Below, piece by piece: positions 1 through 8,120 of a stretch of 64,000 nucleotides of DNA. Made by a program: the position numbers and the translations under genes. This stretch comes from Candidatus Rokuibacteriota bacterium. GTDB taxonomy: Bacteria > Methylomirabilota > Methylomirabilia > Rokubacteriales > CSP1-6. The notes under the pieces are model-generated. The model made no database searches. It saw only the letters and a program-made list of their open reading frames with translations, and was not told where the DNA came from. Position 1 is the first letter of the stretch; each line of letters starts with the position of its first letter. The stretch lies in assembly GCA_003220535.1 (NCBI GenBank), contig QHSU01000054.1, positions 248,001-312,000 of the forward strand, written 5' to 3'.

Positions 1-262
1 TCCCGAGGTTGCGCTTGTGCGGCGGGACGAAGAGTCGCCGCGAGGCCGACGCGACCGGGCGGCCGCGCAGGGTGATCTCGCCGGCGTCGAGGTCTTCCAG
101 GCCGGCGACGAGGCGCAGGGTCGTGGTCTTGCCGCAGCCGCTCGGCCCCAGCAGCGTGAACACCTCCCCGCGGCCCACCTCGAGCGAGGCGCGGTCGACC
201 GCTTGGACGGCGCCGAACGACTTGCTCACGCCGTCCAGCCGAAGGACCGTCTCGGCGCCCAT
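1..262 (-). CDS. ABC transporter ATP-binding protein, N-terminal fragment
   Basis: The gene runs off the left edge; only the first 87 residues are visible, from an ATG at 262. It opens with the usual ABC first strand and carries a clear Walker A, GPSGCGKTT, near residues 40-48, followed by RLVAGLEDLDAGEI. The sequence LFVPPHKRNLG just before the edge is the stretch that precedes the Q-loop in the Fe3+/spermidine/sulfate importer class (FbpC/PotA type). It would power import of a small solute at the inner membrane. A binding protein of matching type lies at 3273-4418, but on the other strand, so a partnership is only possible. Signature motif and Walker B are outside the window. Confidence 0.88.
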   Translation of the reverse strand, partial: MGAETVLRLDGVSKSFGAVQAVDRASLEVGRGEVFTLLGPSGCGKTTTLRLVAGLEDLDAGEITLRGRPVASASRRLFVPPHKRNLG

Positions 263-282
263 GGGTCCGGGAGCCTGGCCGC

Positions 283-1428
283 TCAGTGTCCCCAGAGCTG
301 CCACGTCGCCAGGCGCGCCCCTTCCACCAGCGACTCGAACTTGGCCCACGCGATCTTGGGATGCCCGACCCGGGGCCCCAGCCCACAGTCCGTGCCGGCG
401 ATCACGTTTTCCCGCCCGACGAGCCGGGCGTACCTCACGAGCCGCTCGGCCACCAGCTCGGGATGCTCGACGAAATCGCTCGCATGGCCCACCACGCCGG
501 GGATGAGGATCTTGCCGTCCGGGAGCTTGACGTCCTGCCACACGCGCCATTCGTGATCGTGCCGCGGATTGGACGCCTCGATGGAATAGCCCTGCGCGCG
601 CACGGCCAGGACCAGGTCCACCAGATCGCGGAGGGGGAGGTCGTGCTTGTGCGGGCCGTGGTAGCTACCCCAGCACACGTGAAAGCGCACGCGCTCCGCC
701 GGAATGTCACGCAGCGCATGGTTGAGCGCCTCGATACGCAGCGCCGCGAACTTCCGATAGTCGGCCACGCTCATCTCCGGATGGATCTGCCAGCCGTCGG
801 CCAGATCCGGGTCGTCGATCTGCAGGAGAAAGCCGGCCCCGACGATCGTGTCGTATTCGACCTTCATCGCGTCGGCGATGGCGGCGAGATAGGCCTCGTC
901 GGTCGGATAGTGCGCGTTACGCAGCCAGTGCTCGATGGTGCCCGGCGCCACCGCCGGCAAGAACGTCTCGGTCACCGAGACGCCGGACAGCGCCGCCTCG
1001 AAGTTCGCGATGTCCGCCCCGAGGGCCGCGTGACCGACGTACGTCAAGGGGCCCCTGCACACGGCCTCGCGTCCCGCCAGGTTGCCGCGCCCGGCAAAAT
1101 ACTGGGGGAACTCCCTCGCGTCCCGGCCGTAGATCATCGCCAGCACGCGCTCGCCCGGCGCGAGGGTCCGCTCCTCGACGCCGCCCAGACGCTCGCGGGC
1201 GTAGGTGGTGAAGTTGCGCTTCGATTCCTCGCCGTCGTTCACGATGTCGAGGCCGACCGCGACCTGTTGGCCGACGACCTCGGCCACCGCGGCGCGCACG
1301 CGAGCCGCCAGCGCCGCGGCGTCGTGGGCCCGGCCCTCGTCCTTGGCCACCAGCAGGTCGCGCAGATCGTCCGGCCGCGCCAGGCTACCGGCGTGCGTGG
1401 TGAGGATTCGCTCGGTGCTGCGCTTCAT
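283..1428 (-). CDS. MetE-like (cobalamin-independent methionine synthase II family) protein
   Basis: The 381-residue protein belongs to the UROD/MetE-like TIM-barrel family, equivalent to the C-terminal half of cobalamin-independent methionine synthase. It starts with the family opening RILTTHAGSLARP. A zinc site is suggested by HVCWG (about residue 250) and TDCGLG near the C-terminus. Members transfer methyl or alkyl groups to thiols, but stand-alone members at catabolic loci are often of unknown substrate (epoxyalkane:CoM transferase is one relative). It resembles the protein at 40941-42122 closely in its start and in the NPRHEHEW-like region, so the two are paralogues. The start ATG sits downstream of a good promoter on the minus strand (1473-1501). 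Confidence 0.85.
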   Translation of the reverse strand: MKRSTERILTTHAGSLARPDDLRDLLVAKDEGRAHDAAALAARVRAAVAEVVGQQVAVGLDIVNDGEESKRNFTTYARERLGGVEERTLAPGERVLAMIYGRDAREFPQYFAGRGNLAGREAVCRGPLTYVGHAALGADIANFEAALSGVSVTETFLPAVAPGTIEHWLRNAHYPTDEAYLAAIADAMKVEYDTIVGAGFLLQIDDPDLADGWQIHPEMSVADYRKFAALRIEALNHALRDIPAERVRFHVCWGSYHGPHKHDLPLRDLVDLVLAVRAQGYSIEASNPRHDHEWRVWQDVKLPDGKILIPGVVGHASDFVEHPELVAERLVRYARLVGRENVIAGTDCGLGPRVGHPKIAWAKFESLVEGARLATWQLWGH

Positions 1429-1472
1429 CGGTCGTATGGTCGCGCTCGCATCGGTGTCGAGGCGAGGAGACG

Positions 1473-1501
1473 ACTATAATCGTGGCCGCGGAGGCGGTCA
1501 A
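1473..1501 (-). promoter_or_regulatory. sigma70-type promoter for the MetE-like gene
   Basis: Read on the minus strand, TTGACC (1496-1501) and TATAGT (1473-1478) are separated by exactly 17 bases. This is 5/6 and 5/6 to the consensus. The predicted transcript would start near 1466 and give a leader of about 38 bases before the ATG at 1428. Confidence 0.6.
1475..1480 (+). promoter_or_regulatory. -10 element for the DUF885 gene
   Basis: A perfect TATAAT lies 24 bases before the GTG at 1504, with a GGAGG ribosome site between them at 1490-1494. No convincing -35 is seen at 16-18 bases. The element overlaps the minus-strand -10 at 1473-1478, so the two divergent promoters would compete. Confidence 0.5.
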
Positions 1502-1503
1502 TC

Positions 1504-3261
1504 GTGCACTACGCCGGACGATGGCGATGTCTCGCGAGCGCGGTCGCGATCCTCGTGGTCGCCGAGGCCTGCGTTCGCCCGACGGTCGCTCCGCCGCCGA
1601 CCCTGGCCGAGGTCCTCCGATCCTACGAGCGGGACACCACGCCGTATTTCCCGTTCACCGCGAGCGAGAGCGGCGCACGCCAGTACGACCGGGTGCTGGC
1701 CAACGACATCGGCGAGGACTACCGCCGCGGGCTCGAAGCGCTGTGCGCCCGGTATCATGAGGACCTGCAACGCGTCGATCGCGCCTCGCTGAATCGCCAG
1801 GAGCGCCTGACGTACGAGATCTTCGAGTACCGGCTCCAGAGCTGTCTCGAGCGACTCAGGTTCCCCTGGCACCTGCTGCCGATCGATCAAGTCGGCCGGA
1901 GCTGGCCCAGTCGGTTTCCGATCGTCGGCGCCGGAAAAGGCTCGCATCCGTTCCGGACCGCGAGGAACTACGAGGACTTCCTCGGCCGGATCGACGGGTT
2001 CGTCGTGTGGGTCGATACGGCGATCGCGAACATGCGGACCGGCATGGCGCGTGGCCTCACGCAACCGCGCGACGTCGTGCTCAAGGTGATCCCTCAGCTC
2101 GACGCCCAGATCGTCGAGGACCCGCGGGCCAGCCTGTTCTACGAGCCGATCAGGCACTTTCCGAAGGGGCTCGACGACGAGATCCGCCGAGCCTTGACGG
2201 AGACGTACCTCCGGGCCATCCGGGACACGATCGTGCCGACGTACCGGAAGCTCAGGGCGTTCATGCAGGACGAATACCTGCCGCGATGTCGAACGTCGCA
2301 TGGCCTCGGTGATGTTCCCGGGGGCCACGACATGTACCTATCCGCGGTCCGCGCGTCGACCACGACCGGGCTGACGCCCGCCCAGATCCAGGCGCTCGGG
2401 CTCGCCGAGGTGAAGCGCATCGGGGCCGAGATCGACTCCCTCCGTCGAGAGATCGAGGCCGCCCACGACCCGCAGCCGACCCGGTACGCCACCGTGGACG
2501 ACCTGCTCGAAGGCTACGCCGAGCTGCGCGCCTCCGTGCACGCCGCGCTGCCCCGGCTGTTCGGCCGTCTCCCCAGGGCCGGCTTCGAGATCCGCCCGAT
2601 CGAGGCGTTCCGCGAGACGTCGATGCCGTCGAGCTACGAAGCCGCGTCGCTCGACGGCTCACGTTCCGGCGTGTTTTACCTGAACACGGCCGAGCTCAGG
2701 GAAGGCTATGGCATGCCGGTCTCGCGCAGCCTCTTTCTCCACGAGGCCATCCCCGGGCACCATCTCCAGACCGCGCTGCAGCGTGAGAACCGCGACCTGC
2801 CCGGGTTTCGCCGGCTCGCCTGGTACAACGCCTTCGGCGAGGGATGGGCGCTCTACGCGGAGAGCCTGGGCGACGAGCTCGGCGTGTACCCAAGCCGCCA
2901 CGACAAGCTCGGCATGCTCAACGCCGAGCTGTTCCGGGCCAAGCGATTGGTCGTGGACGTCGGACTGCACGAGCTGTCGTGGACGCGGGAGCACGCGATC
3001 GACTACCTTGGTGTACGGCGCGAGACCGCCGAGCGCGAGGTGGAGCGCTACATGGCGTGGCCCGGCCAGGCCCTCGGGTACAAGATCGGCCAGCTCAGGA
3101 TCCTCGGCATCCGCAAGAAGGCAGAGGCGGCGCTCGGAGCGTCGTTCGATGTGAGCGCCTTCCACGACGAGCTGCTCCGGGACGGCGCGATGCCATTGAG
3201 CATCCTGGAAGCCAAGATGGATCGGTGGATCGAAGCCTCTCGACACAAGCCCCGAAACTAA
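1504..3261 (+). CDS. DUF885 family secreted peptidase-like protein
   Basis: A 585-residue protein with a hydrophobic N-terminal export signal ending near AEAC, possibly a lipoprotein (the lipobox is imperfect). The body matches the DUF885 family in length and in its key motif HEAIPGHHLQ (about residues 413-422), with a downstream GEGWALYAE supplying an acidic residue. That arrangement resembles a zinc metallopeptidase centre of the HExxH kind, though with a different spacing, and no reaction is established for most members. The GTG start is chosen because a GGAGG site lies 9 bases upstream. The gene at 3273 follows after 11 bases, so they may be co-transcribed. Confidence 0.85.
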   Translation: MHYAGRWRCLASAVAILVVAEACVRPTVAPPPTLAEVLRSYERDTTPYFPFTASESGARQYDRVLANDIGEDYRRGLEALCARYHEDLQRVDRASLNRQERLTYEIFEYRLQSCLERLRFPWHLLPIDQVGRSWPSRFPIVGAGKGSHPFRTARNYEDFLGRIDGFVVWVDTAIANMRTGMARGLTQPRDVVLKVIPQLDAQIVEDPRASLFYEPIRHFPKGLDDEIRRALTETYLRAIRDTIVPTYRKLRAFMQDEYLPRCRTSHGLGDVPGGHDMYLSAVRASTTTGLTPAQIQALGLAEVKRIGAEIDSLRREIEAAHDPQPTRYATVDDLLEGYAELRASVHAALPRLFGRLPRAGFEIRPIEAFRETSMPSSYEAASLDGSRSGVFYLNTAELREGYGMPVSRSLFLHEAIPGHHLQTALQRENRDLPGFRRLAWYNAFGEGWALYAESLGDELGVYPSRHDKLGMLNAELFRAKRLVVDVGLHELSWTREHAIDYLGVRRETAEREVERYMAWPGQALGYKIGQLRILGIRKKAEAALGASFDVSAFHDELLRDGAMPLSILEAKMDRWIEASRHKPRN

Positions 3262-3272
3262 AGGAGAGCGCC

Positions 3273-4418
3273 GTGCGACGGTTGTCACGTGCTCGGATGA
3301 GACCACCAGGGACTCCGTTGTCGCGGCGGCGCGTGCTGCGCAGCCTCGCCGCGAGCGCCGCCGCCGCGCTGGCCGCCTCCGGCCGGCTCGCGCGGGCGAC
3401 GGCCGCGCCGGCATCGCCGGAGTGGGAGCAAACGCTCGCCGCCGCGAAGAAAGAGGGCAAGGTGGCGGTCAACACCTTCACCGGCCAGGGCTACGCGCGC
3501 GTGTTCAAGCTCTTCACGCGCGCCTATCCGGAGATCAAGCTCGACCACACGAACCTCGAGCCGGTGGATTTCACGCCGCGGCTCATCCAGGAGCGGAAGG
3601 CGGAGGTCTACACCTGGGACGTGGCGACGATGCCGATGACCACCGCATTGCAGGTCCTGAAGCCGGCAGGCGTCTGGGATCCGGTGCGGCCTGCGATCGT
3701 CGCGCCCGAGGCCCGGAACAACGCGAGCTGGCGCGGCGGCTTCGATGCCGGCTTCCTCGACCGCGACCGGAACCTGGCCTACGCCTTCACGCTCGTGCGC
3801 TCGGTCGGTATCTTCGTCAACGTCGATCAGGTGAAGGACGGCGAGCTCCGGAGCGTGAAGGATCTGCTCGCCCCCAGGTGGAAGGGGCGGATCGCGATCT
3901 CGGATCCGCGTACGATCGGCTCGACCTTCTGGCCGCTGACGGCGGCGCGTTTGAAGCTCGGCGACGGGATCATGAAGCAGCTGCTCGTCGATCAAGAGCC
4001 GGTCCTGAGCCGCGACCGCAACCAGCTCACCGAGTTCATGGTGCGCGGGCGCTATCCGATCGCCATCGGGCTCAACGGCCTGGCGCTCCAGGATTTCCAG
4101 GCGCACGGGGTCGGCAAGAACGTCAAGACGCTGCTTCTGGCGGAGCTCGACTATCAGTCCTCCGGCAGCGCTGTCTGGCTCCTCAACCGGCCGCCGCACC
4201 CCAACGCGGCCAGGGTGTTCGTCAACTGGCTCCTCACGAAAGAGGCCCAGGCGGCCTGGGCCAAGGAGCTCCAGACCAACAGCCGCTTCGTCGGCGTCGA
4301 GCCCGGCGATCCGCAGGCCGTCGTGCCGGCCGGGCTCACGCTGATGCAGATCGACTCGGAAGAGCTGCTCCCGGAGCTCGTCAAGACCCAGGACATCGCG
4401 CGGCAGCTGATCAGGTAG
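3273..4418 (+). CDS. ABC transporter substrate-binding protein, Fe3+/polyamine type
   Basis: A 381-residue extracellular solute-binding protein (SBP_bac_6/AfuA-like). The GTG start follows an AAGGAGAG ribosome site at 3261-3268. The N-terminus has a twin-arginine-like signal (SRRRVLRSL) and an alanine-rich hydrophobic stretch ending near ARATAAPA. The mature part begins WEQTLAAAKKEGKV, typical of this family, and carries TGQGYARVFKLF and, near the end, LLTKEAQAAWAKELQTNSR. Ligand could be ferric iron, an organic acid or a polyamine; the sequence does not decide. No permease is next to it; the only candidate ATPase of this class nearby is the fragment at 1-262. It overlaps the convergent MFS gene by 8 bases. 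Confidence 0.85.
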   Translation: MRRLSRARMRPPGTPLSRRRVLRSLAASAAAALAASGRLARATAAPASPEWEQTLAAAKKEGKVAVNTFTGQGYARVFKLFTRAYPEIKLDHTNLEPVDFTPRLIQERKAEVYTWDVATMPMTTALQVLKPAGVWDPVRPAIVAPEARNNASWRGGFDAGFLDRDRNLAYAFTLVRSVGIFVNVDQVKDGELRSVKDLLAPRWKGRIAISDPRTIGSTFWPLTAARLKLGDGIMKQLLVDQEPVLSRDRNQLTEFMVRGRYPIAIGLNGLALQDFQAHGVGKNVKTLLLAELDYQSSGSAVWLLNRPPHPNAARVFVNWLLTKEAQAAWAKELQTNSRFVGVEPGDPQAVVPAGLTLMQIDSEELLPELVKTQDIARQLIR

Positions 4419-5847
4419 AGCCCGACGCCGCCACGATCTTGGTGCCGCCGCGCATTTGTGACGCGAGGAGCGCGACGGCCAGGAGCACAAGGCAAGCAAG
4501 ATACGTGACTCTCATCGCGGCGACGAAGGCCTGGGGATGCGCCGCGCTCGGCGTGGCGTCGGCGATCCCCGCGTAGTAACGGAACGCCAGGGTCAGGAGC
4601 ACGCCGCCCAGCGAGATTCCGAGCAACGTCGAGACGCCGAAGATCGTCTGGACCATTCCGGTCGCGAAGCCGCGATACTCCCTGGGTACCGAGCCGATGA
4701 TGGCCGCCTGATTCGGCGTGTTGAAGAACCCCGAGCCCACTCCGACGAGCCCCAGCATGATCGTCGGCAGAATCCAGTGCGAGTCCATTCGGAGGAAGAG
4801 GCCGATGGCGAAGGCCGCCATCGTCATCAGCACGCCGATCGACGCGGGCACGCGCGGTCCGATCCGGTCGGTGAGCCGGCCGCTGACCGTCGCCAGGCCG
4901 ATCGTGAAGACGGGCGCCGCCAGGAAGATGAGGCCCATGAACGACGGCGAGAAATGGAGCACGTCCTGGATATAGAACGGCATCAGGAACCCGAGCACGC
5001 TCTGGGTGGTGGCGAGGAGGAGCAGGCTCAGGCTGCTGAACGTGAACATCCGGATCCTGAACAGTGCCAGGTTCATGACCGGGTTGACCGCCCGGCGCTC
5101 GTGGGCGAGGAAGCCCAGGAGCGTGGCGCCCAAGACCAGCGCCATGACGCCGGTCCGCTCGGCCCCGATCGTCTCGGCGCTGCGGCGGTCGAGCAGCAGG
5201 GTCAGCATGACCGTGAGCGCGATGAGCAGCGTCGCGCCGAGGTAGTCGATCGATGCCGCGTGGCCCACGGGGGCCGGCCGGCGCCGCCGGGCGCGCATCA
5301 GCGTGAGGACGACGCCGGTCACGCCCATCGGAATCAGCAGGAAGAAGATCCACCGCCAGCTCAACAGATCGATAACCAGCCCGCCGAGGGGAGGCCCGAT
5401 GAGCAGGCCCCCGTGAAAGCCCATCGTCATGTAGCCGTTGGCCCGCCCCTCGGAGCCTTCCGGCATCGCCTCCATCGCCAGGACCCGGGTCGCCGACGCG
5501 ATCATGGCCGCGCCGAGCCCCTGGATGAAGCGGAAGACGATCAGAGACATGGCGTTCGGGGCCAGGCCGCAGAGCAGGAAGCTGACGGTCATGATGGCGA
5601 ATCCGAGCCCGTAAATCGCGTACCGCCCGTGGATGTCGCCGAGCCGGCCGAAGACGACTGAGAGGCTGATCCCGGCGAACTGGTAGGCGATCAGCGCCCA
5701 GGAGATGGCGAGGATGTCGGCGTCGAGTGCCTTGGCGAGCGTGGGAAGCGAGATGATGAAGATCCGCGTGGCGACGCCGGTGAGGAACTGGCCCATGATC
5801 GCGTTGGCGAGGAGGAGCCGGTCCGTGCGCGCGGTCACGGGCCACAT
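4411..5847 (-). CDS. MFS transporter, DHA2 (EmrB/QacA-like) family
   Basis: A 478-residue polytopic inner-membrane protein. The N-terminal half holds the family landmarks: LPTLAKALDAD after the first helix, the loop 2-3 motif GRLGDIHGRY, and helix-5 region GLLIGPPLGGLVIDLLSWRWIF, which is characteristic of the 14-helix drug:H+ antiporter group. The second half repeats the loop motif as GRLTDRIGPR. It most likely exports a small lipophilic compound or metabolite. The gene has no adjacent regulator, and its 3' end overlaps the convergent binding-protein gene. Confidence 0.9.
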   Translation of the reverse strand: MWPVTARTDRLLLANAIMGQFLTGVATRIFIISLPTLAKALDADILAISWALIAYQFAGISLSVVFGRLGDIHGRYAIYGLGFAIMTVSFLLCGLAPNAMSLIVFRFIQGLGAAMIASATRVLAMEAMPEGSEGRANGYMTMGFHGGLLIGPPLGGLVIDLLSWRWIFFLLIPMGVTGVVLTLMRARRRRPAPVGHAASIDYLGATLLIALTVMLTLLLDRRSAETIGAERTGVMALVLGATLLGFLAHERRAVNPVMNLALFRIRMFTFSSLSLLLLATTQSVLGFLMPFYIQDVLHFSPSFMGLIFLAAPVFTIGLATVSGRLTDRIGPRVPASIGVLMTMAAFAIGLFLRMDSHWILPTIMLGLVGVGSGFFNTPNQAAIIGSVPREYRGFATGMVQTIFGVSTLLGISLGGVLLTLAFRYYAGIADATPSAAHPQAFVAAMRVTYLACLVLLAVALLASQMRGGTKIVAASGST

Positions 5848-5888
5848 TATCAGCCCGGGACGGACGGGTTGGCGTAAGATTGCCGGCC

Positions 5889-6836
5889 ATGAGCGAAGAG
5901 GCTCTCCGAAAGCTTGCGATGCAGGTGCGGAACTGGGGCCGCTGGGGCGCGGACGACGAGATCGGGACGCTGAACTTCATCACGCCGGACGCCGTCGCCG
6001 CCGCCTGCCGGCTCGCCACGACCGGCAAGGTGTTCGCGCTGGGCATTCCGCTCCAGCGCGAGGGCCCGCAGAGCGGGACCCGCCAGCGCTTCAATCCCAT
6101 CCACACGATGTTCCGCGACGGCGGCGATGCGCCGAAGACACCGGCGGAGGTCGTGGCGATGCAGGGCTACGGCGGCTCCGACGACTGGATCGTCATGCCG
6201 CTCCAGTGCGTCACCCAGTGGGACAGCCTCGCCCACGTCTTCTACGAGGGGAAGATGTACAACGGGTACGACGCCGCTCTCGTCACCAGCAGCGGCACCG
6301 CGAAGAACAGCATCGACAAGACCACGAGCCGGATCGCCGGCCGTGGCGTCCTCCTCGACGTCGCGCGCTGGAAAGGCGTGCGCGCGCTCGAGCCCGGCTA
6401 CGCGATCACGCCGGCCGATCTCGACGCGACCGCCGCGGCTCAGCAGGTGGAGGTCGGGCGTGGCGACCTTCTCCTGGTCCGCACGGGTCACATGTCGCGC
6501 TACCTCGACCGGAACGACTGGCGCCACTTCGACCTCGACGACTCGCCGGGCGTCTCGGTGCACACCGCACCGTGGATGCACGCCAAAGAGATCGCCGCGG
6601 TGGCCGCCGACAACTACGCCGTCGAGGTGCGGCCCTCGCAGCTACCGCCGTTCCGCAGCCCCTTCCACATCTGCGCGATCCCGAACATGGGGTTGACCCT
6701 GGGCGAGATCTTCTACCTCGAGGAGCTGGCGGCGGACTGCGCCGCCGACGGGCGCTACGCCTTCCTGCTCGTGGCCTCGCCGTTGCCCGTGACTCGCGGG
6801 GTGGGCACACCGATCAACCCCTACGCCATCAAGTGA
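5889..6836 (+). CDS. cyclase family protein (kynurenine formamidase-like fold)
   Basis: A 315-residue protein of the Cyclase family (PF04199), metal-dependent amidohydrolase-type enzymes that hydrolyse small amides or lactones. The metal-binding region is recognisable as QWDSLAHV (the usual HxGTHxD-like segment in a longer, variant form), followed by GVLLDVARWKG and the segment DLLLVRTGHM. The C-terminus VGTPINPYAIK is typical of the long form of the family. I start at the ATG at 5889 (MSEEALR), rather than the in-frame TTG at 5880. It is 13 bases upstream of the enolase-superfamily gene and the two probably form an operon. Confidence 0.85.
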   Translation: MSEEALRKLAMQVRNWGRWGADDEIGTLNFITPDAVAAACRLATTGKVFALGIPLQREGPQSGTRQRFNPIHTMFRDGGDAPKTPAEVVAMQGYGGSDDWIVMPLQCVTQWDSLAHVFYEGKMYNGYDAALVTSSGTAKNSIDKTTSRIAGRGVLLDVARWKGVRALEPGYAITPADLDATAAAQQVEVGRGDLLLVRTGHMSRYLDRNDWRHFDLDDSPGVSVHTAPWMHAKEIAAVAADNYAVEVRPSQLPPFRSPFHICAIPNMGLTLGEIFYLEELAADCAADGRYAFLLVASPLPVTRGVGTPINPYAIK

Positions 6837-6849
6837 GTCGCCGGCGCCG

Positions 6850-7938
6850 GTGCTGATCCGCGAGGTGCTGGCCGACCACTATCGCATTCCGCTGCCGGTC
6901 GCCCTGTCCGACAGCACGCACGGGACGATCCGGGGATTCGAGCTCGTCACCGCACGCGTGCGCGATGCCGACGGCGCTGAGGGCGTCGGCTACACGTACA
7001 CCGTGGGAACGGGCGGCGCCGCCGTCCACGCGCTGGTGGCGCGCGATCTGGCCCCGCTGCTCGTCGGCCGCGACGCCGAGCTCATTGAGAACCTCTGGCA
7101 GGCCATGTGGTGGGCGCTCCACTACGGCGGTCGGGGGGGAGCCCAGGGGCTCGCCATGTCCGCGGTCGATATCGCGCTGTGGGACCTCAGGGCTCGCCGC
7201 CAGGGCGCGCCGCTCTGGCGGGTGCTGGGCGGATTCGATCCGCGCGTGCCCTGCTACGCCGGCGGCATCGATCTCGACTTCTCGCTCGAGGCGCTCCTGC
7301 GCCAGACGGACGAGAACCTGGCCCGGGGCTTCCGCGCGATCAAGATGAAGGTCGGTCGTCCCTCGCTCCGCGCGGACGTCGAGCGCGTCCGCGCGATGCG
7401 CGCGCACCTCGGCCCGGAGTTCCCGTTGATGGTCGACGCCAACATGCGCTGGAGCGTCGACGAGGCGATCCGGGCCGCGCGCGCCCTCGCCGAGTCGGCG
7501 CCCCTCTGGCTCGAGGAGCCGACCATCCCCGACGACGTTCCCGGCCACGCCAGGATCGTCCACGAGGGCGGGCTGCCCATCGCCGCGGGCGAGAACCTCC
7601 ACACGCTCTACGAGTTCAGGCAGCTGATCGCCGCCGGCGGCGTCACGTTCCCGGAGCCCGACGTGACGAACTGCGGCGGCGTCACCGCGTTCATGAAGGT
7701 CTGCCATCTGGCCGAGGCGTTCAACCTCCCGGTCACGTCCCACGGCGCCCACAACCTCACCGTCCACCTCCTGGCGGCGGCACCGAATCGTTCGTACCTG
7801 GAGGCCCACGGCTTCGGCCTGGACCGGTACATCGCCGAGCCCCTCCGGATCGAGGCGGGCTTCGCCATCGCGCCGGTGCTCCCCGGCCACGGCATCGAGT
7901 TCGACTGGAAGGCGCTCGAAGCGGTCCGGACGATCTGA
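6850..7938 (+). CDS. mandelate racemase/muconate lactonizing enzyme family protein
   Basis: A 362-residue enolase-superfamily enzyme with a GTG start. The barrel shows a complete active site for the mandelate-racemase subgroup: KMK (165-167), metal ligands D196 (DAN), E222 (EEP) and E248 (GEN), and a His pair H298/H301 in SHGAHN. Such enzymes abstract a proton next to a carboxylate and then racemise, dehydrate or cycloisomerise; sugar acids and hydroxy acids are common substrates. The last residues are not those of a classical glucarate or galactonate dehydratase, so I leave the substrate open. It follows the cyclase-family gene closely. Confidence 0.9.
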   Translation: MLIREVLADHYRIPLPVALSDSTHGTIRGFELVTARVRDADGAEGVGYTYTVGTGGAAVHALVARDLAPLLVGRDAELIENLWQAMWWALHYGGRGGAQGLAMSAVDIALWDLRARRQGAPLWRVLGGFDPRVPCYAGGIDLDFSLEALLRQTDENLARGFRAIKMKVGRPSLRADVERVRAMRAHLGPEFPLMVDANMRWSVDEAIRAARALAESAPLWLEEPTIPDDVPGHARIVHEGGLPIAAGENLHTLYEFRQLIAAGGVTFPEPDVTNCGGVTAFMKVCHLAEAFNLPVTSHGAHNLTVHLLAAAPNRSYLEAHGFGLDRYIAEPLRIEAGFAIAPVLPGHGIEFDWKALEAVRTI

Positions 7939-7982
7939 GCCGCGCCCCGCCGACCAGGTGCCCGGGCTGCCTTCGCCGCGCT

Positions 7983-8058
7983 ATCAGGTTCCAGCGCCTC
8001 GGCAGACCTGCGGCAGGTCCCTGATAAGATCAGGATGCCGATCGAGTCTCGCGACTCG
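7983..8058 (+). other. leader region with three tandem hairpins
   Basis: Three perfect inverted repeats stand side by side ahead of the SGNH gene: GACCTGC/GCAGGTC (8005-8019, one unpaired base, so 6 bp in practice), CCTGAT/ATCAGG (8020-8034, loop AAG) and CGAGTC/GACTCG (8043-8058, loop TCGC). A second ATCAGG at 7983-7988 could pair with the same CCTGAT, enclosing the first hairpin. The stem is therefore able to form in two exclusive ways. Confidence 0.4.
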
Positions 8059-8120
8059 GGTTGGCGGAGGGACTGAAGTGGAGTGCGACTCCCCTGAAGT
8101 CGGCTGGAGGAGTTCCGCAG

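Noticed and set aside
286..1479. Long plus-strand frame opposite the MetE-like gene
   Set aside because: It is the antisense shadow of a clear family member; composition is Arg/His/Asp-rich and has no motif. The same holds for 26210-28759, 48764-51133, 13281-15458 and 57132-58457.
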